This document shows positions 8,464 to 16,831 of a stretch of 46,432 nucleotides of DNA, in pieces. The notes beneath the pieces are model-generated. The model was not told the DNA's origin. It ran no database searches and was given only the letters and a program-made list of their open reading frames with translations. Position numbers and translations under genes: made by a program. The stretch covers positions 1 through 46,432 of the forward strand of contig JAUWAW010000001.1 in NCBI GenBank assembly GCA_030601865.1, read 5' to 3'. Each line of letters opens with the position of its first letter. Position 1 is the first letter of the stretch. The stretch is from Candidatus Nealsoniibacteriota bacterium. GTDB lineage: Bacteria; Patescibacteriota; Minisyncoccia; Minisyncoccales; JAUWAW01.

Positions 8464-8500
8464 GCCTACGAACATTTCTGTTCGCAGGCGAACTTTTTTT
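8464..8500 (+). promoter_or_regulatory. Possible attenuator between mraY and murD
   Basis: Two overlapping hairpins compete. An 11-bp imperfect stem (8464-8474 with 8479-8489) excludes a GTTCG/CGAAC stem (8480-8484 with 8489-8493), which is followed by T7. The second has terminator form; the first would prevent it. No ligand domain is visible. Confidence 0.4.
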
Positions 8501-8531
8501 CTGGGGGAGATTGTGCTATTCTGTAGATAGA

Positions 8532-9833
8532 ATGCGATTAAGTGAATTAAAAGACAAAAAAATATTAATTTTGGGGTTTGGCAGGGAAGGGAAAGACAGT
8601 TATTTGGCTTTGAAGAAAATGTTTCCGGGGAAGAAAATAGGTATTGCGGATGAAAAGAAAAATGGCAAAGATTATCTTAAAGCGGTTAGAAATTATGATG
8701 TTATCATTAAAACACCGGGTATTCCTGGAAGAATAGTTAAGCCCTTTTTGAAAAAAGGCATTAAAATGACTTCCCAGACCGAGATTTTCTTTGATAATTT
8801 CAAAGGCACTATTATTGGAGTAACCGGTACAAAAGGTAAGGGGACTACTTGTTCTTTAATTTATCAAATCTTAAAAAAAGCAGGACTAAAAGCACATTTG
8901 GTAGGTAATATTGGCAAACCAGTTTTTCAATATTTGTTGAAGGGTAAGGGAGAGGATATTTTCGTTTATGAGTTATCCAGTCATCAGCTGCAAAATCTCA
9001 AAAAATCGCCGCATATTGCTGTTTTTCTAAACTTGTTTCCAGACCATCTGGATTATTACAAAAATTTCAATGCCTATCAAAAAGCTAAAGAGAATATCGC
9101 TCTTTACCAGACACAAAACGACTTCTTCATTTACAACAGAGATGATAAAATAGTAAAAGAGATTGCTAAAACAACCAAAGCCCAAAAACTCTCCTTCAAC
9201 TGCTGTTTAATCCGAAGGATTAAACAGCAGGATATTCCTTTGAGGGGAGAGTTTAATCTTCAGAATATAAAAGCAGCCATTGTTGTTGGAAAGATTCTTG
9301 GGGTTTCAGAAAGAGACATTGCAAGAGCCATAAAAAACTTCAAGCCCTTGCCTCATCGCTTAGAATTTGTTGGCAGACACAAAGGCATTGACTTCTATAA
9401 TGATTCTATGTCAACTATTCCTGAGGTGACTATGGCTGCGTTAGATGCTTTGGGAAGCAAGGTAAAAACGTTAATTTTAGGTGGCTCAGAGAAAGGAAGT
9501 GATTATGCAGAACTTGCCCAAAAGATTGCTCAAAGCAAAATAAGAACCCTTATTATATTCCCGGGAACAGGCGAAAAAGTTTGGCAAGAAATCCTGGCGC
9601 TTAAAAAAACTAATCTGCCTCAACCCTTTTTTGTTGATTCTATGTCGGAGGCAGTTATGATTGCCTATCAACAAACGAGTAGGCCCGCCCGCAACGCTTC
9701 GCGTAGCGATGCGGGCGGGGGAGAGGTTTGCTTGCTTTCACCGGGGGCAGCCAGTTTCAATCTTTTCCGCGACTATAAAGAAAGGGGAAATTTGTTTAAA
9801 AGACATATTAGGCAGTATGCCAAAAAAAGGTAA
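8532..9833 (+). CDS. murD: UDP-N-acetylmuramoylalanine--D-glutamate ligase (MurD)
   Basis: Adds D-glutamate to UDP-MurNAc-L-Ala in the cytoplasm. The 433-aa frame from ATG 8532 (preferred over the upstream 8511 start) begins with a Rossmann-like domain (KKILILGFGREGKDS). The Mur-ligase P-loop GVTGTKGKGTT and the conserved ELSSHQL, FPDHLDYY, NDSMSTIPE and LGG motifs follow. Two palindromes are read through in frame: 9200-9230 (residues about 223-233) and 9684-9719 (residues about 385-396, a SRPARNASRSDAGGG stretch). Neither belongs to the family consensus. The 3' end overlaps ftsW by 17 nt. Confidence 0.92.
   Translation: MRLSELKDKKILILGFGREGKDSYLALKKMFPGKKIGIADEKKNGKDYLKAVRNYDVIIKTPGIPGRIVKPFLKKGIKMTSQTEIFFDNFKGTIIGVTGTKGKGTTCSLIYQILKKAGLKAHLVGNIGKPVFQYLLKGKGEDIFVYELSSHQLQNLKKSPHIAVFLNLFPDHLDYYKNFNAYQKAKENIALYQTQNDFFIYNRDDKIVKEIAKTTKAQKLSFNCCLIRRIKQQDIPLRGEFNLQNIKAAIVVGKILGVSERDIARAIKNFKPLPHRLEFVGRHKGIDFYNDSMSTIPEVTMAALDALGSKVKTLILGGSEKGSDYAELAQKIAQSKIRTLIIFPGTGEKVWQEILALKKTNLPQPFFVDSMSEAVMIAYQQTSRPARNASRSDAGGGEVCLLSPGAASFNLFRDYKERGNLFKRHIRQYAKKR
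9200..9230. repeat. Palindromic insertion in murD (first)
   Basis: 14-bp perfect arms (CTGCTGTTTAATCC at 9200-9213) around GAA. It encodes a non-conserved stretch. Confidence 0.8.
9684..9719. repeat. GC-rich palindromic insertion in murD (second)
   Basis: Arms CCCGCCCGCA (9684-9693) and TGCGGGCGGG (9710-9719), with an inner CGCT/AGCG stem. It is much richer in GC than the host gene and resembles the GC-rich element in ftsQ (23049-23120). Confidence 0.8.
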
Positions 9834-10986
9834 AATTGATTATTTATTACTTGGCACAACAAGTATTTTAATAGTTTTGGGGATTTTAATTCTGGCTAGC
9901 GTTTCGGCCTCTTTCTCTCAGGAAAAATTCAGCAATCCTTTTTATTTCTTGATACATCAGATAGGTTTAGGCATAGTTCCAGGAATTCTTTTGGGTGTTT
10001 TAGCTTATAGAATTCCCTTCTCCTTTTTAAAAAAGTGGTCCCTAATTTTACTTTTAATAAATTTGCTTCTGCTGGCCATGGTTTTTATTCCCAAAATCGG
10101 GGCTGGTTTTGGCGGAGCAGCCAGATGGATTAATTTGGGGCCTCTTTCTTTCCAACCCACCGAATTCTTAAAACTAACTTTTATCCTTTATTTAGCTGCC
10201 TGGTTGACTTCTAGAACAAAGAAACAAAGAAACAAAGAAACAAAGAAACATTTTACCCGGTTAAATGCCGCTTTGCGGCAATTTCGCCAAAGGCGAAATT
10301 ATTTAACCGGGTTTAGCCAGACCTTATTTGCCTTCTTAGCAGTAATTGGTATAGTGAGTTCACTTTTAATTTTGCAGCCCGATATTAGCACCTTGGCCAT
10401 AATTGTTTTTGTCGCCGGTTTAACCTATTTTTTAGCCGGCACTCCTCTCTGGCACACTATTTTAGTCAGTTCTTTAGGGGCAGGAGCTTTCTATCTTTTG
10501 ATAAAAGTTGCTTCCTACCGCATGGAAAGATTATTGGTTTTTTTAAAACCAGAAACCGACCCCCAAGGCATTGGTTATCAAATACAACAAGCCCTAATGG
10601 GTATAGGGTCAGGAGGAATTTTTGGTCTTGGCTTGGGTATGAGCCGCCAATTTAGTTTTTTGCCCTATCCCATGTCTGATTCTGTTTTCGCCATACTGGC
10701 TGAAGAGACCGGCTTTATTGGCAGTTTAATTTTAATCTCGCTTTTTCTGATTTTGGCTTGGCAGGGATTCAAGATTGCCAGAAACTCTGGTGAAAAATTT
10801 TCTCAGCTTACTGCCGTAGGGATTACTTCTTGGCTGGTAATTCAAGGGTTCGTTAATATCGGCTCCATGATAGGAATTTTGCCCCTCACCGGCATTCCTT
10901 TACCCTTTATTAGTTATGGAGGTTCGGCTTTAATTGCCGAATTAATCGGAGTCGGGATATTGTTGAATATTGCCAAAGAATCATGA
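9817..10986 (+). CDS. ftsW: Lipid II polymerase FtsW/RodA (SEDS family)
   Basis: SEDS-family glycosyltransferase that polymerises lipid II at the septum. The 389-aa frame starts at ATG 9817, 17 nt inside murD. About ten membrane helices and the family motifs FQPTEFLKL, LQPDISTLAIIV, GYQIQQALMGIGSGGIFGLGLG, LAEETGFIG and PLPFISYGGSA are present. Its place between murD and murG favours FtsW over RodA. The cytoplasmic loop after TSRTKKQ holds four AAAGAAAC tandem repeats and then a complete 60-bp palindromic element (residues about 146-165), both foreign to the family. The stop is TGA. Confidence 0.92.
   Translation: MPKKGKIDYLLLGTTSILIVLGILILASVSASFSQEKFSNPFYFLIHQIGLGIVPGILLGVLAYRIPFSFLKKWSLILLLINLLLLAMVFIPKIGAGFGGAARWINLGPLSFQPTEFLKLTFILYLAAWLTSRTKKQRNKETKKHFTRLNAALRQFRQRRNYLTGFSQTLFAFLAVIGIVSSLLILQPDISTLAIIVFVAGLTYFLAGTPLWHTILVSSLGAGAFYLLIKVASYRMERLLVFLKPETDPQGIGYQIQQALMGIGSGGIFGLGLGMSRQFSFLPYPMSDSVFAILAEETGFIGSLILISLFLILAWQGFKIARNSGEKFSQLTAVGITSWLVIQGFVNIGSMIGILPLTGIPLPFISYGGSALIAELIGVGILLNIAKES
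10254..10313. repeat. 60-bp palindromic element in ftsW
   Basis: Outer arms ACCCGGTTAAAT (10255-10266) and ATTTAACCGGGT (10301-10312) enclose two further hairpins, GCCGC-TTT-GCGGC and AATTTCGCC-AAA-GGCGAAATT. It is read in frame as 20 residues. Close copies lie at 36562-36621, 36622-36681 and 43988-44048. Confidence 0.9.
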
Positions 10987-11053
10987 ATCATGAATCAAGA
11001 ATTAAGAATAAAAATATTCATGATTCTTAATTCATAATTCGTAATTCAAATTT
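10987..11053. repeat. AATTC/GAATCATGAAT-type interspersed repeat
   Basis: The ftsW-murG spacer is built of GAATCATGAAT and ATTCTTAATTC units that are partly self-complementary. Related copies are at 45186-45253 and 45687-45768, and short pieces lie within femX and at the end of nusB. Confidence 0.7.
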
Positions 11054-12175
11054 ATGAAAATACTATTCACTGGTGGTGGTACTGGTGGCCATATTTTTCC
11101 CATCATTGCTATTGTTAGAGAAATAAGGCGTATTTGCCCAAAGAAGGATCTTCGGTTTTTTTACCTTGGCCCCAAGGACGATTTTGCTTCAATTGTACTT
11201 TCCCAGGAAGGCATAAAAGTTAAGGGACTTTTGGCTGGGAAAATTAGGCGATATTTTACTTGGAAAGCGATTTTGCAAAACATTGTAGATATTTTATTTA
11301 AAATGCCCTTTGGATTTCTTCAGGCTTTTGGCTACATTTTTTTCTTGAATCCTGATATTCTGTTTAGTAAAGGGGGATATGGGGCATTTTCTTCTACAAT
11401 TTCTGGCTGGATTTTCCAGATTCCTATCTTTTTACACGAGTCAGATATTGTTCCCGGTTTAACTAATAGATTTCTGAGCAAACTTTCTTTAAAAGTTTTT
11501 ACCTCTTTTCCCAAAACGGAGTATTTTCCGAAGGAAAAAACTCTCCTCGTGGGTAACCCCATAAGAAGAGAAATCTTAGAAGGTACCAAAGAGAAAGCTA
11601 AACAAACATTTAAATTAAGCGGCGAAAAACCAATAATTCTAATTTTGGGTGGCTCTCAAGGAGCTCAGAGGATTAATGATATGCTATTGGCTATTCTTCC
11701 AGAAATTTTAAATGATTTTGAACTAATTCATCAAGCAGGGGAGAGGAATTTTCAACAAGTTAAAGCCGAAGCAGCTACTTTGCTCAAAGAAAGTATTAAA
11801 AGATATTATCATCCTTTTCCCTTTCTAAAAGAAGAAGAACTAAGACAGGCCTACGCAGCAGCTGATTTAATTGTGAGTAGGGCGGGCTCTGGCACTATTT
11901 TTGAGATCGTCGCTCTGGCCAAGCCCAGTATTTTAGTGCCCTTGCCCGAAGCTGCTCAAAACCATCAAGTCAGAAATGCCTATGCTCTAAGTACCTTAAG
12001 AATTACTTTGGTTATGGAAGAGCCGAATTTAACCCCTCGTTTCTTTTTAGAAAAACTAAGATATCTATTTTCTCATCTAAAGGAACTGGAAGAAATGCAA
12101 AAGGAAGCCAAAAAATTTGCTCGGCCGGAAGCAGCCAAAAAAATTGCTCAATACATTATAGATTATGTTAAATAA
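11054..12175 (+). CDS. murG: UDP-GlcNAc:lipid I N-acetylglucosaminyltransferase (MurG)
   Basis: Converts lipid I to lipid II at the inner membrane face. The 373-aa GT-B glycosyltransferase has the N-terminal FTGGGTGGHIFP motif, the hydrophobic patch and HESDIVPGLTNR in the first domain. The second domain has LILGGSQGAQRIND and SRAGSGTIFEIVALAKPSILVPLP (UDP-GlcNAc site), followed by AAQNHQ. Length and motifs are normal for the family. It follows ftsW after a repeat-filled spacer and overlaps gltX by 11 nt. Confidence 0.95.
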   Translation: MKILFTGGGTGGHIFPIIAIVREIRRICPKKDLRFFYLGPKDDFASIVLSQEGIKVKGLLAGKIRRYFTWKAILQNIVDILFKMPFGFLQAFGYIFFLNPDILFSKGGYGAFSSTISGWIFQIPIFLHESDIVPGLTNRFLSKLSLKVFTSFPKTEYFPKEKTLLVGNPIRREILEGTKEKAKQTFKLSGEKPIILILGGSQGAQRINDMLLAILPEILNDFELIHQAGERNFQQVKAEAATLLKESIKRYYHPFPFLKEEELRQAYAAADLIVSRAGSGTIFEIVALAKPSILVPLPEAAQNHQVRNAYALSTLRITLVMEEPNLTPRFFLEKLRYLFSHLKELEEMQKEAKKFARPEAAKKIAQYIIDYVK

Positions 12176-13628
12176 TTTCAAATTTATCAGGCCCGGGGAA
12201 GTACGAGTTAGAATTGCTCCTTCTCCCACCGGATTTCTCCATATTGGTACGGCCCGAACCGCTCTTTTTAATTATCTTTTTGCCAAAAAACAACAAGGAA
12301 TTTTTATTTTAAGAATTGAAGATACTGATATTGAAAGGTCGTTTCCAAAATTTGAAAGAGATATTATGGAAAATTTAAAATGGTTGGGGATTGAATGGGA
12401 CGAGGGTCCTTATAGGCAAAGCGAGAGAGGGGAGATTTATACTAAATATCTTAAAAAACTTTTAAGCGAGAACAAAGCCTATCATTGCTTTTGCTCAAAA
12501 GAAGAATTAGAAGCCCAACGGCAGTATCAAATGTCAATTGGCCAAGCACCTCGTTATACTGGAAAATGTAGAGAGCTTTCTCCAGAAAAAGTGCAAGAAT
12601 ATTTGACTCAAGGAAAATCATCTATTATTAGATTTAAAGTTCCTGCTAAGAAAGTGAAGTTTAATGATTTAATCAGGGGCGAGGTAGAATTTGATACTGG
12701 TCTAATAGGGGATATGGCCATTGTTAAAAAGACAGGGCAGGGTTTTAGTCCTTTGTATAATTTTTCCGTCGTCATAGATGATTTTGAGATGAAAATTAGC
12801 CATGTAATTCGGGGAGAGGACCATCTTTCCAATACCCCCAAGCAGATTCTAATTCAAGAAGCGCTGGGTTTCCCTCAGCCCAAATATGCCCATTTACCCC
12901 TAATTTTGGGGCCGGATAGAAGCAAATTAAGTAAAAGACATGCCGCCGTGTCCATTACTGAATACAGAAAAGCCGGCTACCTGCCCGAAGCCCTAAATAA
13001 TTTTATGGCTTTTTTGGGCTGGAATCCGGGCACAGAAAGAGAAATTTTTGGTCTCAATTCTTTAGTAAAAGAATTTTCTCTAAAACAGGTCCAGAAAGCA
13101 GGGGCCATATTTAATATTAAAAAATTAGATTGGCTTAATGGATTCTACATTCGCCAAAAATCCATTGAGAAATTGACAGAACTCTGCCTTCCTTGCTTGC
13201 CAAAAGGAGTTGACTTGAATGAGCTTAAAAAAATTGTAGCTCTTTATCAGGAAAGATTGAAAAAATTATCTGAAATTACTAACTTGACTAAGTTTTTCTT
13301 TAAAGAAAGGTTAGAATATCCTAAGACACTTTTGAGATGGAAGGAAATGTCAGATAAAGAAATCAAAAACTCTCTTGACAAATTGCGAAAGATATTGTCT
13401 AAAATAAAAGCTGAAGATTTCCATAAAGAAAATTTGGAAAAAATTCTTTTCCCTGAAGCCGAGAAGTTTGCCAAAGAGAGAGCGGGGGATAGGGGATATT
13501 TTTTATGGCCCTTGAGAGTGGCTTTAACCGGAGAAAAGACCTCAGCTGGTCCTTTTGAAATAGCTGAAATATTGGGCAAAGAAAGAACTTTGGAACGACT
13601 AAAACAAGCCAAAAATAAAATTAAATAA
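12165..13628 (+). CDS. gltX: Glutamyl-tRNA synthetase
   Basis: Class Ib synthetase of 487 aa that loads glutamate on tRNA-Glu. The HIGH signature is FLHIGTARTAL near residue 26, with RIEDTDIERS following. The KMSKS loop is KLSKRHAA, typical of GluRS, and the C-terminal part is the helical anticodon-binding domain. The start ATG 12165 lies 11 nt inside murG, so the two are translationally linked. Whether it also charges tRNA-Gln for a GatCAB route cannot be told here. The gene is followed by a large repeat palindrome. Confidence 0.95.
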   Translation: MLNNFKFIRPGEVRVRIAPSPTGFLHIGTARTALFNYLFAKKQQGIFILRIEDTDIERSFPKFERDIMENLKWLGIEWDEGPYRQSERGEIYTKYLKKLLSENKAYHCFCSKEELEAQRQYQMSIGQAPRYTGKCRELSPEKVQEYLTQGKSSIIRFKVPAKKVKFNDLIRGEVEFDTGLIGDMAIVKKTGQGFSPLYNFSVVIDDFEMKISHVIRGEDHLSNTPKQILIQEALGFPQPKYAHLPLILGPDRSKLSKRHAAVSITEYRKAGYLPEALNNFMAFLGWNPGTEREIFGLNSLVKEFSLKQVQKAGAIFNIKKLDWLNGFYIRQKSIEKLTELCLPCLPKGVDLNELKKIVALYQERLKKLSEITNLTKFFFKERLEYPKTLLRWKEMSDKEIKNSLDKLRKILSKIKAEDFHKENLEKILFPEAEKFAKERAGDRGYFLWPLRVALTGEKTSAGPFEIAEILGKERTLERLKQAKNKIK

Positions 13629-13740
13629 CCAATAACCAAGAAACAAGATACAAACAATAACCAATCTTCAAACACCAATCACCAAACTGTTTGGTTATTG
13701 AGATTTGTTTGGTTATTGTTTCTTGTATCTTGGTGATTGT
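13627..13740. repeat. Large imperfect palindrome of AATAACCAA/TTGGTTATT units
   Basis: The left half (AACCAAGAAACAAGATACAA...) and right half (...TTTCTTGTATCTTGG) are complementary around ACTGTTTGG. The same sequence family fills 22147-22284 between grpE and dnaK. Confidence 0.75.
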
Positions 13741-13743
13741 CTT

Positions 13744-14097
13744 ATGTCTTGGCAATTGAAAATATGTTCTATTTTAATTATTTTTGGGATTTTTTGGACT
13801 TTGCCTGGCTTTCTGATAGCTCAGGAGGCCCAAAATAGCGATTTAAGGCTCTTGGAAACAAAAATAGTAGTAGTAAGCCTTCCAGGCCTACAAAAGCTCC
13901 AAAAGGCCGTTTTAACCGTTTGGCAGATTATATCAGATAAAACGGTTACTTTTTTAGCTTATGCTGGGGAAATAGTAAAAAAAAGAAGAGACATTATTCA
14001 AGAAGACTTTAAGAAAGAAATAGACGAAATGAAACAAGATTTTGTTAAACTTTTTAACTTCCTGAGAAAGAAATTATCCGAGAAGGTGTCTCCGTAG
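13744..14097 (+). CDS. Small secreted or membrane-anchored protein, unrecognised
   Basis: The 117-aa frame from ATG 13744 (an upstream in-frame start would read through the repeat). Residues 5-25 form a hydrophobic signal or anchor ending in LIAQEAQ. A short hydrophobic patch around LPGLQKLQKAVLTVWQII follows, and the last 50 residues are highly charged and helical (KKRRDIIQEDFKKEIDEMKQ). I recognise no family. It stands between the gltX repeat and the recombinase gene. Confidence 0.6.
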   Translation: MSWQLKICSILIIFGIFWTLPGFLIAQEAQNSDLRLLETKIVVVSLPGLQKLQKAVLTVWQIISDKTVTFLAYAGEIVKKRRDIIQEDFKKEIDEMKQDFVKLFNFLRKKLSEKVSP

Positions 14098-14174
14098 AAT
14101 TGTATTACAAATCCTATGGCCGTAGAAATTGTTATACAACAGATACACTAATTAGGGGACTACTATTTTTCCAC

Positions 14175-14204
14175 TTGACAGGTCCTTTGGACCTGTTTTA
14201 TTAT
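14175..14204 (+). promoter_or_regulatory. Promoter with palindromic spacer, or terminator, upstream of xer
   Basis: TTGACA (14175-14180), 18 nt and TATTAT (14199-14204) fit a sigma70 promoter for the recombinase gene. The spacer is filled by ACAGGTCC-TTT-GGACCTGT (14178-14196) followed by T3A, which also reads as a weak intrinsic terminator or a repressor operator. Confidence 0.45.
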
Positions 14205-14271
14205 GAATATAAGATACTTCGTAGAATGATAGTTTATAGAAGTGTAATATAACTAATGATAGGGACGCAAA

Positions 14272-15267
14272 ATGGACAAAAAAGCTAAGCACTCCCCTAT
14301 CAAAAATATGAAAAAAAGTACCAAAACAATTTTGGAACATATCCCTAACTTTTTAGAATATTTAGATATAGAAAAAGGATTAAGTAACAAAACTCAAGAA
14401 ACCTACTCTCGCCTATTGGACAAGTTCTCTAATTGGCTAAACAAGAATAATCTTCAGGATTTAAAGCCTTACCAATTAACAAGCAAACATATCTGGAAAT
14501 ATCGAGTTTTCCTTTCCCGCCATATCAATAAGAATACCAATGAACCCCTAAAAAAATCTACACGAAACCATTATCTTATTGTTTTAAGGAACTTATTAAA
14601 TTTTTTTGCTGACCGGGATATCTTATCTTTACCAGCAGAAAAGATAAAGTTAACTAAATCGAAGCGGGACGAGAGAGTTGTAAAATTTCTTCCACTCAAT
14701 CAAATAAAAAAATTACTGGATGCCCCAAAAACCTCCGCTCTTACCGGACTCAGAGATCGAGCCATTTTAGAAACTCTGTTCTCCACAGCCCTCCGAGTGG
14801 CTGAGTTAGCGAGTTTAGATAGAGAACAGATCAAAATTACCCCCAAGACAAAGGATTTAGAAATTGTGATTATTGGTAAAGGCAATAGGCCTCGTCCGGT
14901 ATTCTTCTCAGAGCGAGCAGTAAAATGGCTAAGGAAATATTTAGATACTCGTCAAGATAAAGAAAATGCTTTATTTATTAACTACAAAGGACCAAAAAAC
15001 GCTCCAAGGCGTCTTTCTACGCGTTCAGTTGAAAACATTGTTAAAAAATACGTTCTCTTGGCTGGTGTCCCGATCTTTACTAGTCCGCACACGCTCAGAC
15101 ACAGCATGGCGACCGATTTATTGAGTCAAGGTGTTGATTTAAGAACTATTCAAGAATTTCTTGGACACAAAAGTATCACCAGCACCCAAATTTATGTTCA
15201 TGTTACTAGTAAAAAACTCCGTGAAATCCATCGCAAATTCCACAGCGGAAAAAGACTAAAAATGTAA
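14272..15267 (+). CDS. xer: Tyrosine recombinase, XerC/XerD family
   Basis: A 331-aa site-specific recombinase, probably resolving chromosome dimers. The N-terminal SAM-like core-binding domain (residues about 25-115) precedes the catalytic domain. The full set of catalytic residues is visible: R175 in TALRVAEL, K203 in IGKG, H273 and R276 in HTLRHSMAT, H299 in LGHKS, and the nucleophile Y308. The gene is followed after 7 nt by a LAGLIDADG endonuclease on the same strand, which leaves open that this pair is mobile rather than the housekeeping Xer. No dif site was identified. Confidence 0.9.
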   Translation: MDKKAKHSPIKNMKKSTKTILEHIPNFLEYLDIEKGLSNKTQETYSRLLDKFSNWLNKNNLQDLKPYQLTSKHIWKYRVFLSRHINKNTNEPLKKSTRNHYLIVLRNLLNFFADRDILSLPAEKIKLTKSKRDERVVKFLPLNQIKKLLDAPKTSALTGLRDRAILETLFSTALRVAELASLDREQIKITPKTKDLEIVIIGKGNRPRPVFFSERAVKWLRKYLDTRQDKENALFINYKGPKNAPRRLSTRSVENIVKKYVLLAGVPIFTSPHTLRHSMATDLLSQGVDLRTIQEFLGHKSITSTQIYVHVTSKKLREIHRKFHSGKRLKM

Positions 15268-15274
15268 AATTATT

Positions 15275-15823
15275 ATGGCTTCTAAAAAATTAGTATTACC
15301 GCCAGATTATATTGCTGGATTCGTTGATGGTGAAGGATGTTTTGATTTGCAATTCCGAAAAGATGTTCGCCATAAACGAAAAAATAAACCTGTTTATTAT
15401 AGCTGGGCGGCTCAATTTGTTATCCTTGCAAGAAATGACGAAATAGAACTATTTAAGGCAGTGAAAAACACATTAAAATGTGGATGCATTTATTTTACTA
15501 AAGATAATAAGGTCAGATATTCGGTGCAAGATGTAAATGATCTATATTATGTCATTGCCCCATTTTTTAAAAAAAACCATCTATTTGGTAAAAAAAAGAG
15601 GGATTTTGAGCTGTGGGCAGAGGCAATTAAAATTCTTTATCAACACAAGAAGAAAAAAACGAATGTCAAAAAAGGGACTAAAGGTTTTTTGAAAACAGAT
15701 TGGAACAAAAAAGATTTCCAACGATTAGTAGGAATCCAAAAATTAATGCAAAAATATAAAGCAAAAAGACCACAAGGTTTTAAGTGGATTTCGTTGGCCG
15801 AGTCAATAGTTAAAACATTGTAA
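15275..15823 (+). CDS. Free-standing LAGLIDADG homing endonuclease
   Basis: The 182-aa protein carries one clear LAGLIDADG helix near its N-terminus (YIAGFVDGEGCFDLQF). The GEG acidic residue is positioned to bind metal, and the rest is a basic alpha-beta region. A single motif implies action as a homodimer, unless the second motif is degenerate. Such enzymes cut intron- or intein-less alleles. Here no group I intron or intein is evident around it, and it sits 7 nt after the recombinase gene with a terminator downstream, so it looks like a stand-alone invader or a recombinase-linked partner. Codons are more AT-rich than in neighbours. Confidence 0.85.
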   Translation: MASKKLVLPPDYIAGFVDGEGCFDLQFRKDVRHKRKNKPVYYSWAAQFVILARNDEIELFKAVKNTLKCGCIYFTKDNKVRYSVQDVNDLYYVIAPFFKKNHLFGKKKRDFELWAEAIKILYQHKKKKTNVKKGTKGFLKTDWNKKDFQRLVGIQKLMQKYKAKRPQGFKWISLAESIVKTL

Positions 15824-15888
15824 ATTGTCTTCTTTCAAAACAATAAAAAAATATCCCCTCTCCCCTACTCTGGATTGAAATAGAAGAG

Positions 15889-15909
15889 CAGCCGCGCGGG
15901 CTGTTTTTT
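15889..15909 (+). terminator. Intrinsic terminator after the homing endonuclease
   Basis: CAGCC (15889-15893), loop GCGCG, GGCTG (15899-15903), then T6. It ends the xer-endonuclease transcript. Confidence 0.75.
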
Positions 15910-15932
15910 CAATATCTCTTTTGTTGATATTT

Positions 15933-16055
15933 TTATTTTTCCTTGCGTTTCTTATTATTGTAGATACGAATAACGTAATTAATAAAAACTCTTATTATAA
16001 TTGCTAAGAAACCCAAACCGGCCATTGCGCTGGCAGCCCAGACCATTTGCCACAT
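15933..16055 (-). CDS. Small single-pass membrane protein (40 aa), unrecognised
   Basis: A short frame starting with MWQMVWAASAMAGLGF and continuing through a hydrophobic helix (residues 2-22) into a basic tail ending NNKKRKEK. One membrane span with a positive C-terminus is a plausible real small protein; the composition is not random. It lies between the terminator at 15909 and uppS on the same strand as uppS, downstream of it. No strong SD is seen. Confidence 0.45.
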   Translation of the reverse strand: MWQMVWAASAMAGLGFLAIIIRVFINYVIRIYNNKKRKEK

Positions 16056-16153
16056 CGTAGCTCGTGCAAGTGGGTGGAACTAAATAAAATCCTTTTCCAT
16101 TTAGGTTGGATATTATCTTTTTTATTAGAGTTTAACTTCATATTCTCTTTTCA

Positions 16154-16831
16154 TTACTTGCCAAATCTTCGGTGGCGGTTGGTGTAGTCCTCAAGGGCGG
16201 CGTCTAAGTTCTGTTCGTTGAAATCAGGCCAGTACTTTTGGGAAAAATAAAGTTCGGAATAAGCCGCCTGCCAGATTAGAAAATTGGAAAGCCGCTGCTC
16301 TCTGCCTGTTCTAATAATTAGGTCCAAATCAGAAGCCCAGAGATTTTCAGAAATCACCTTTTCGGTAATTTCTTGAGGAGGAATTTTCTTTTCAATGATT
16401 TTTTTTACTGCCTCAATAATCTCTGCTCTGCCCCCATAGCTTAAAGCAAAATTTAAAATCATTCCCCCGTTATTTTTAGTTAATTGCTCAGCTTTCCGAA
16501 TTGATTTTTGAAGGGACTTAGAGAATTTCTCTCTTTGACCAATGACTCTCACTTTAATACCTGTTTGGGACAACTCGTTTAAATTATCAACAATAGCGCC
16601 TTTGCTTAATTTCATTAAATAATTAACCTCCCTTTTTGACCTTTGCCAATTCTCAGTAGAAAAAACAAACAAACTTAAAATTTTTATGCTTTTGTCTCGG
16701 CACCATTTTATTGTTTCTTTAACTTTCTCCAGACCAACTCTATGGCCTTCAAAAACCGGCAATCCTTTTTCTTTAGCCCATCGGCGATTACCATCAAGGA
16801 TGATACCCAAATGATGAGGAATTTTTTTCAT
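16154..16831 (-). CDS. uppS: Undecaprenyl diphosphate synthase
   Basis: Cis-prenyltransferase making the C55 lipid carrier for cell-wall synthesis. The 225-aa frame from ATG 16831 begins [20 protein letters not shown], the family P-loop with catalytic Asp in DGNRRWA. FSTENWQRS, LNFALSYGGRAEI and DLDLIIRTGREQRLSNFLIWQAAYSELYF follow, the last being the substrate-binding motif. Usual enzymes read RTGGExRxSNF; here GRE replaces GGE. The start lies inside the preceding 60-aa membrane-protein gene with a 38-nt overlap, so the two are co-transcribed. Confidence 0.93.
   Translation of the reverse strand: MKKIPHHLGIILDGNRRWAKEKGLPVFEGHRVGLEKVKETIKWCRDKSIKILSLFVFSTENWQRSKREVNYLMKLSKGAIVDNLNELSQTGIKVRVIGQREKFSKSLQKSIRKAEQLTKNNGGMILNFALSYGGRAEIIEAVKKIIEKKIPPQEITEKVISENLWASDLDLIIRTGREQRLSNFLIWQAAYSELYFSQKYWPDFNEQNLDAALEDYTNRHRRFGK

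Noticed and set aside
9661-9816. A 52-residue extension of FtsW
   Set aside because: It is an alternative frame of murD and of its palindromic insert; SEDS proteins start near the ATG at 9817.
10201-10252. A CRISPR array in the AAAGAAAC repeats
   Set aside because: The units are 8-nt tandem repeats without spacers, inside a coding region. No CRISPR-like array was found anywhere in the window.
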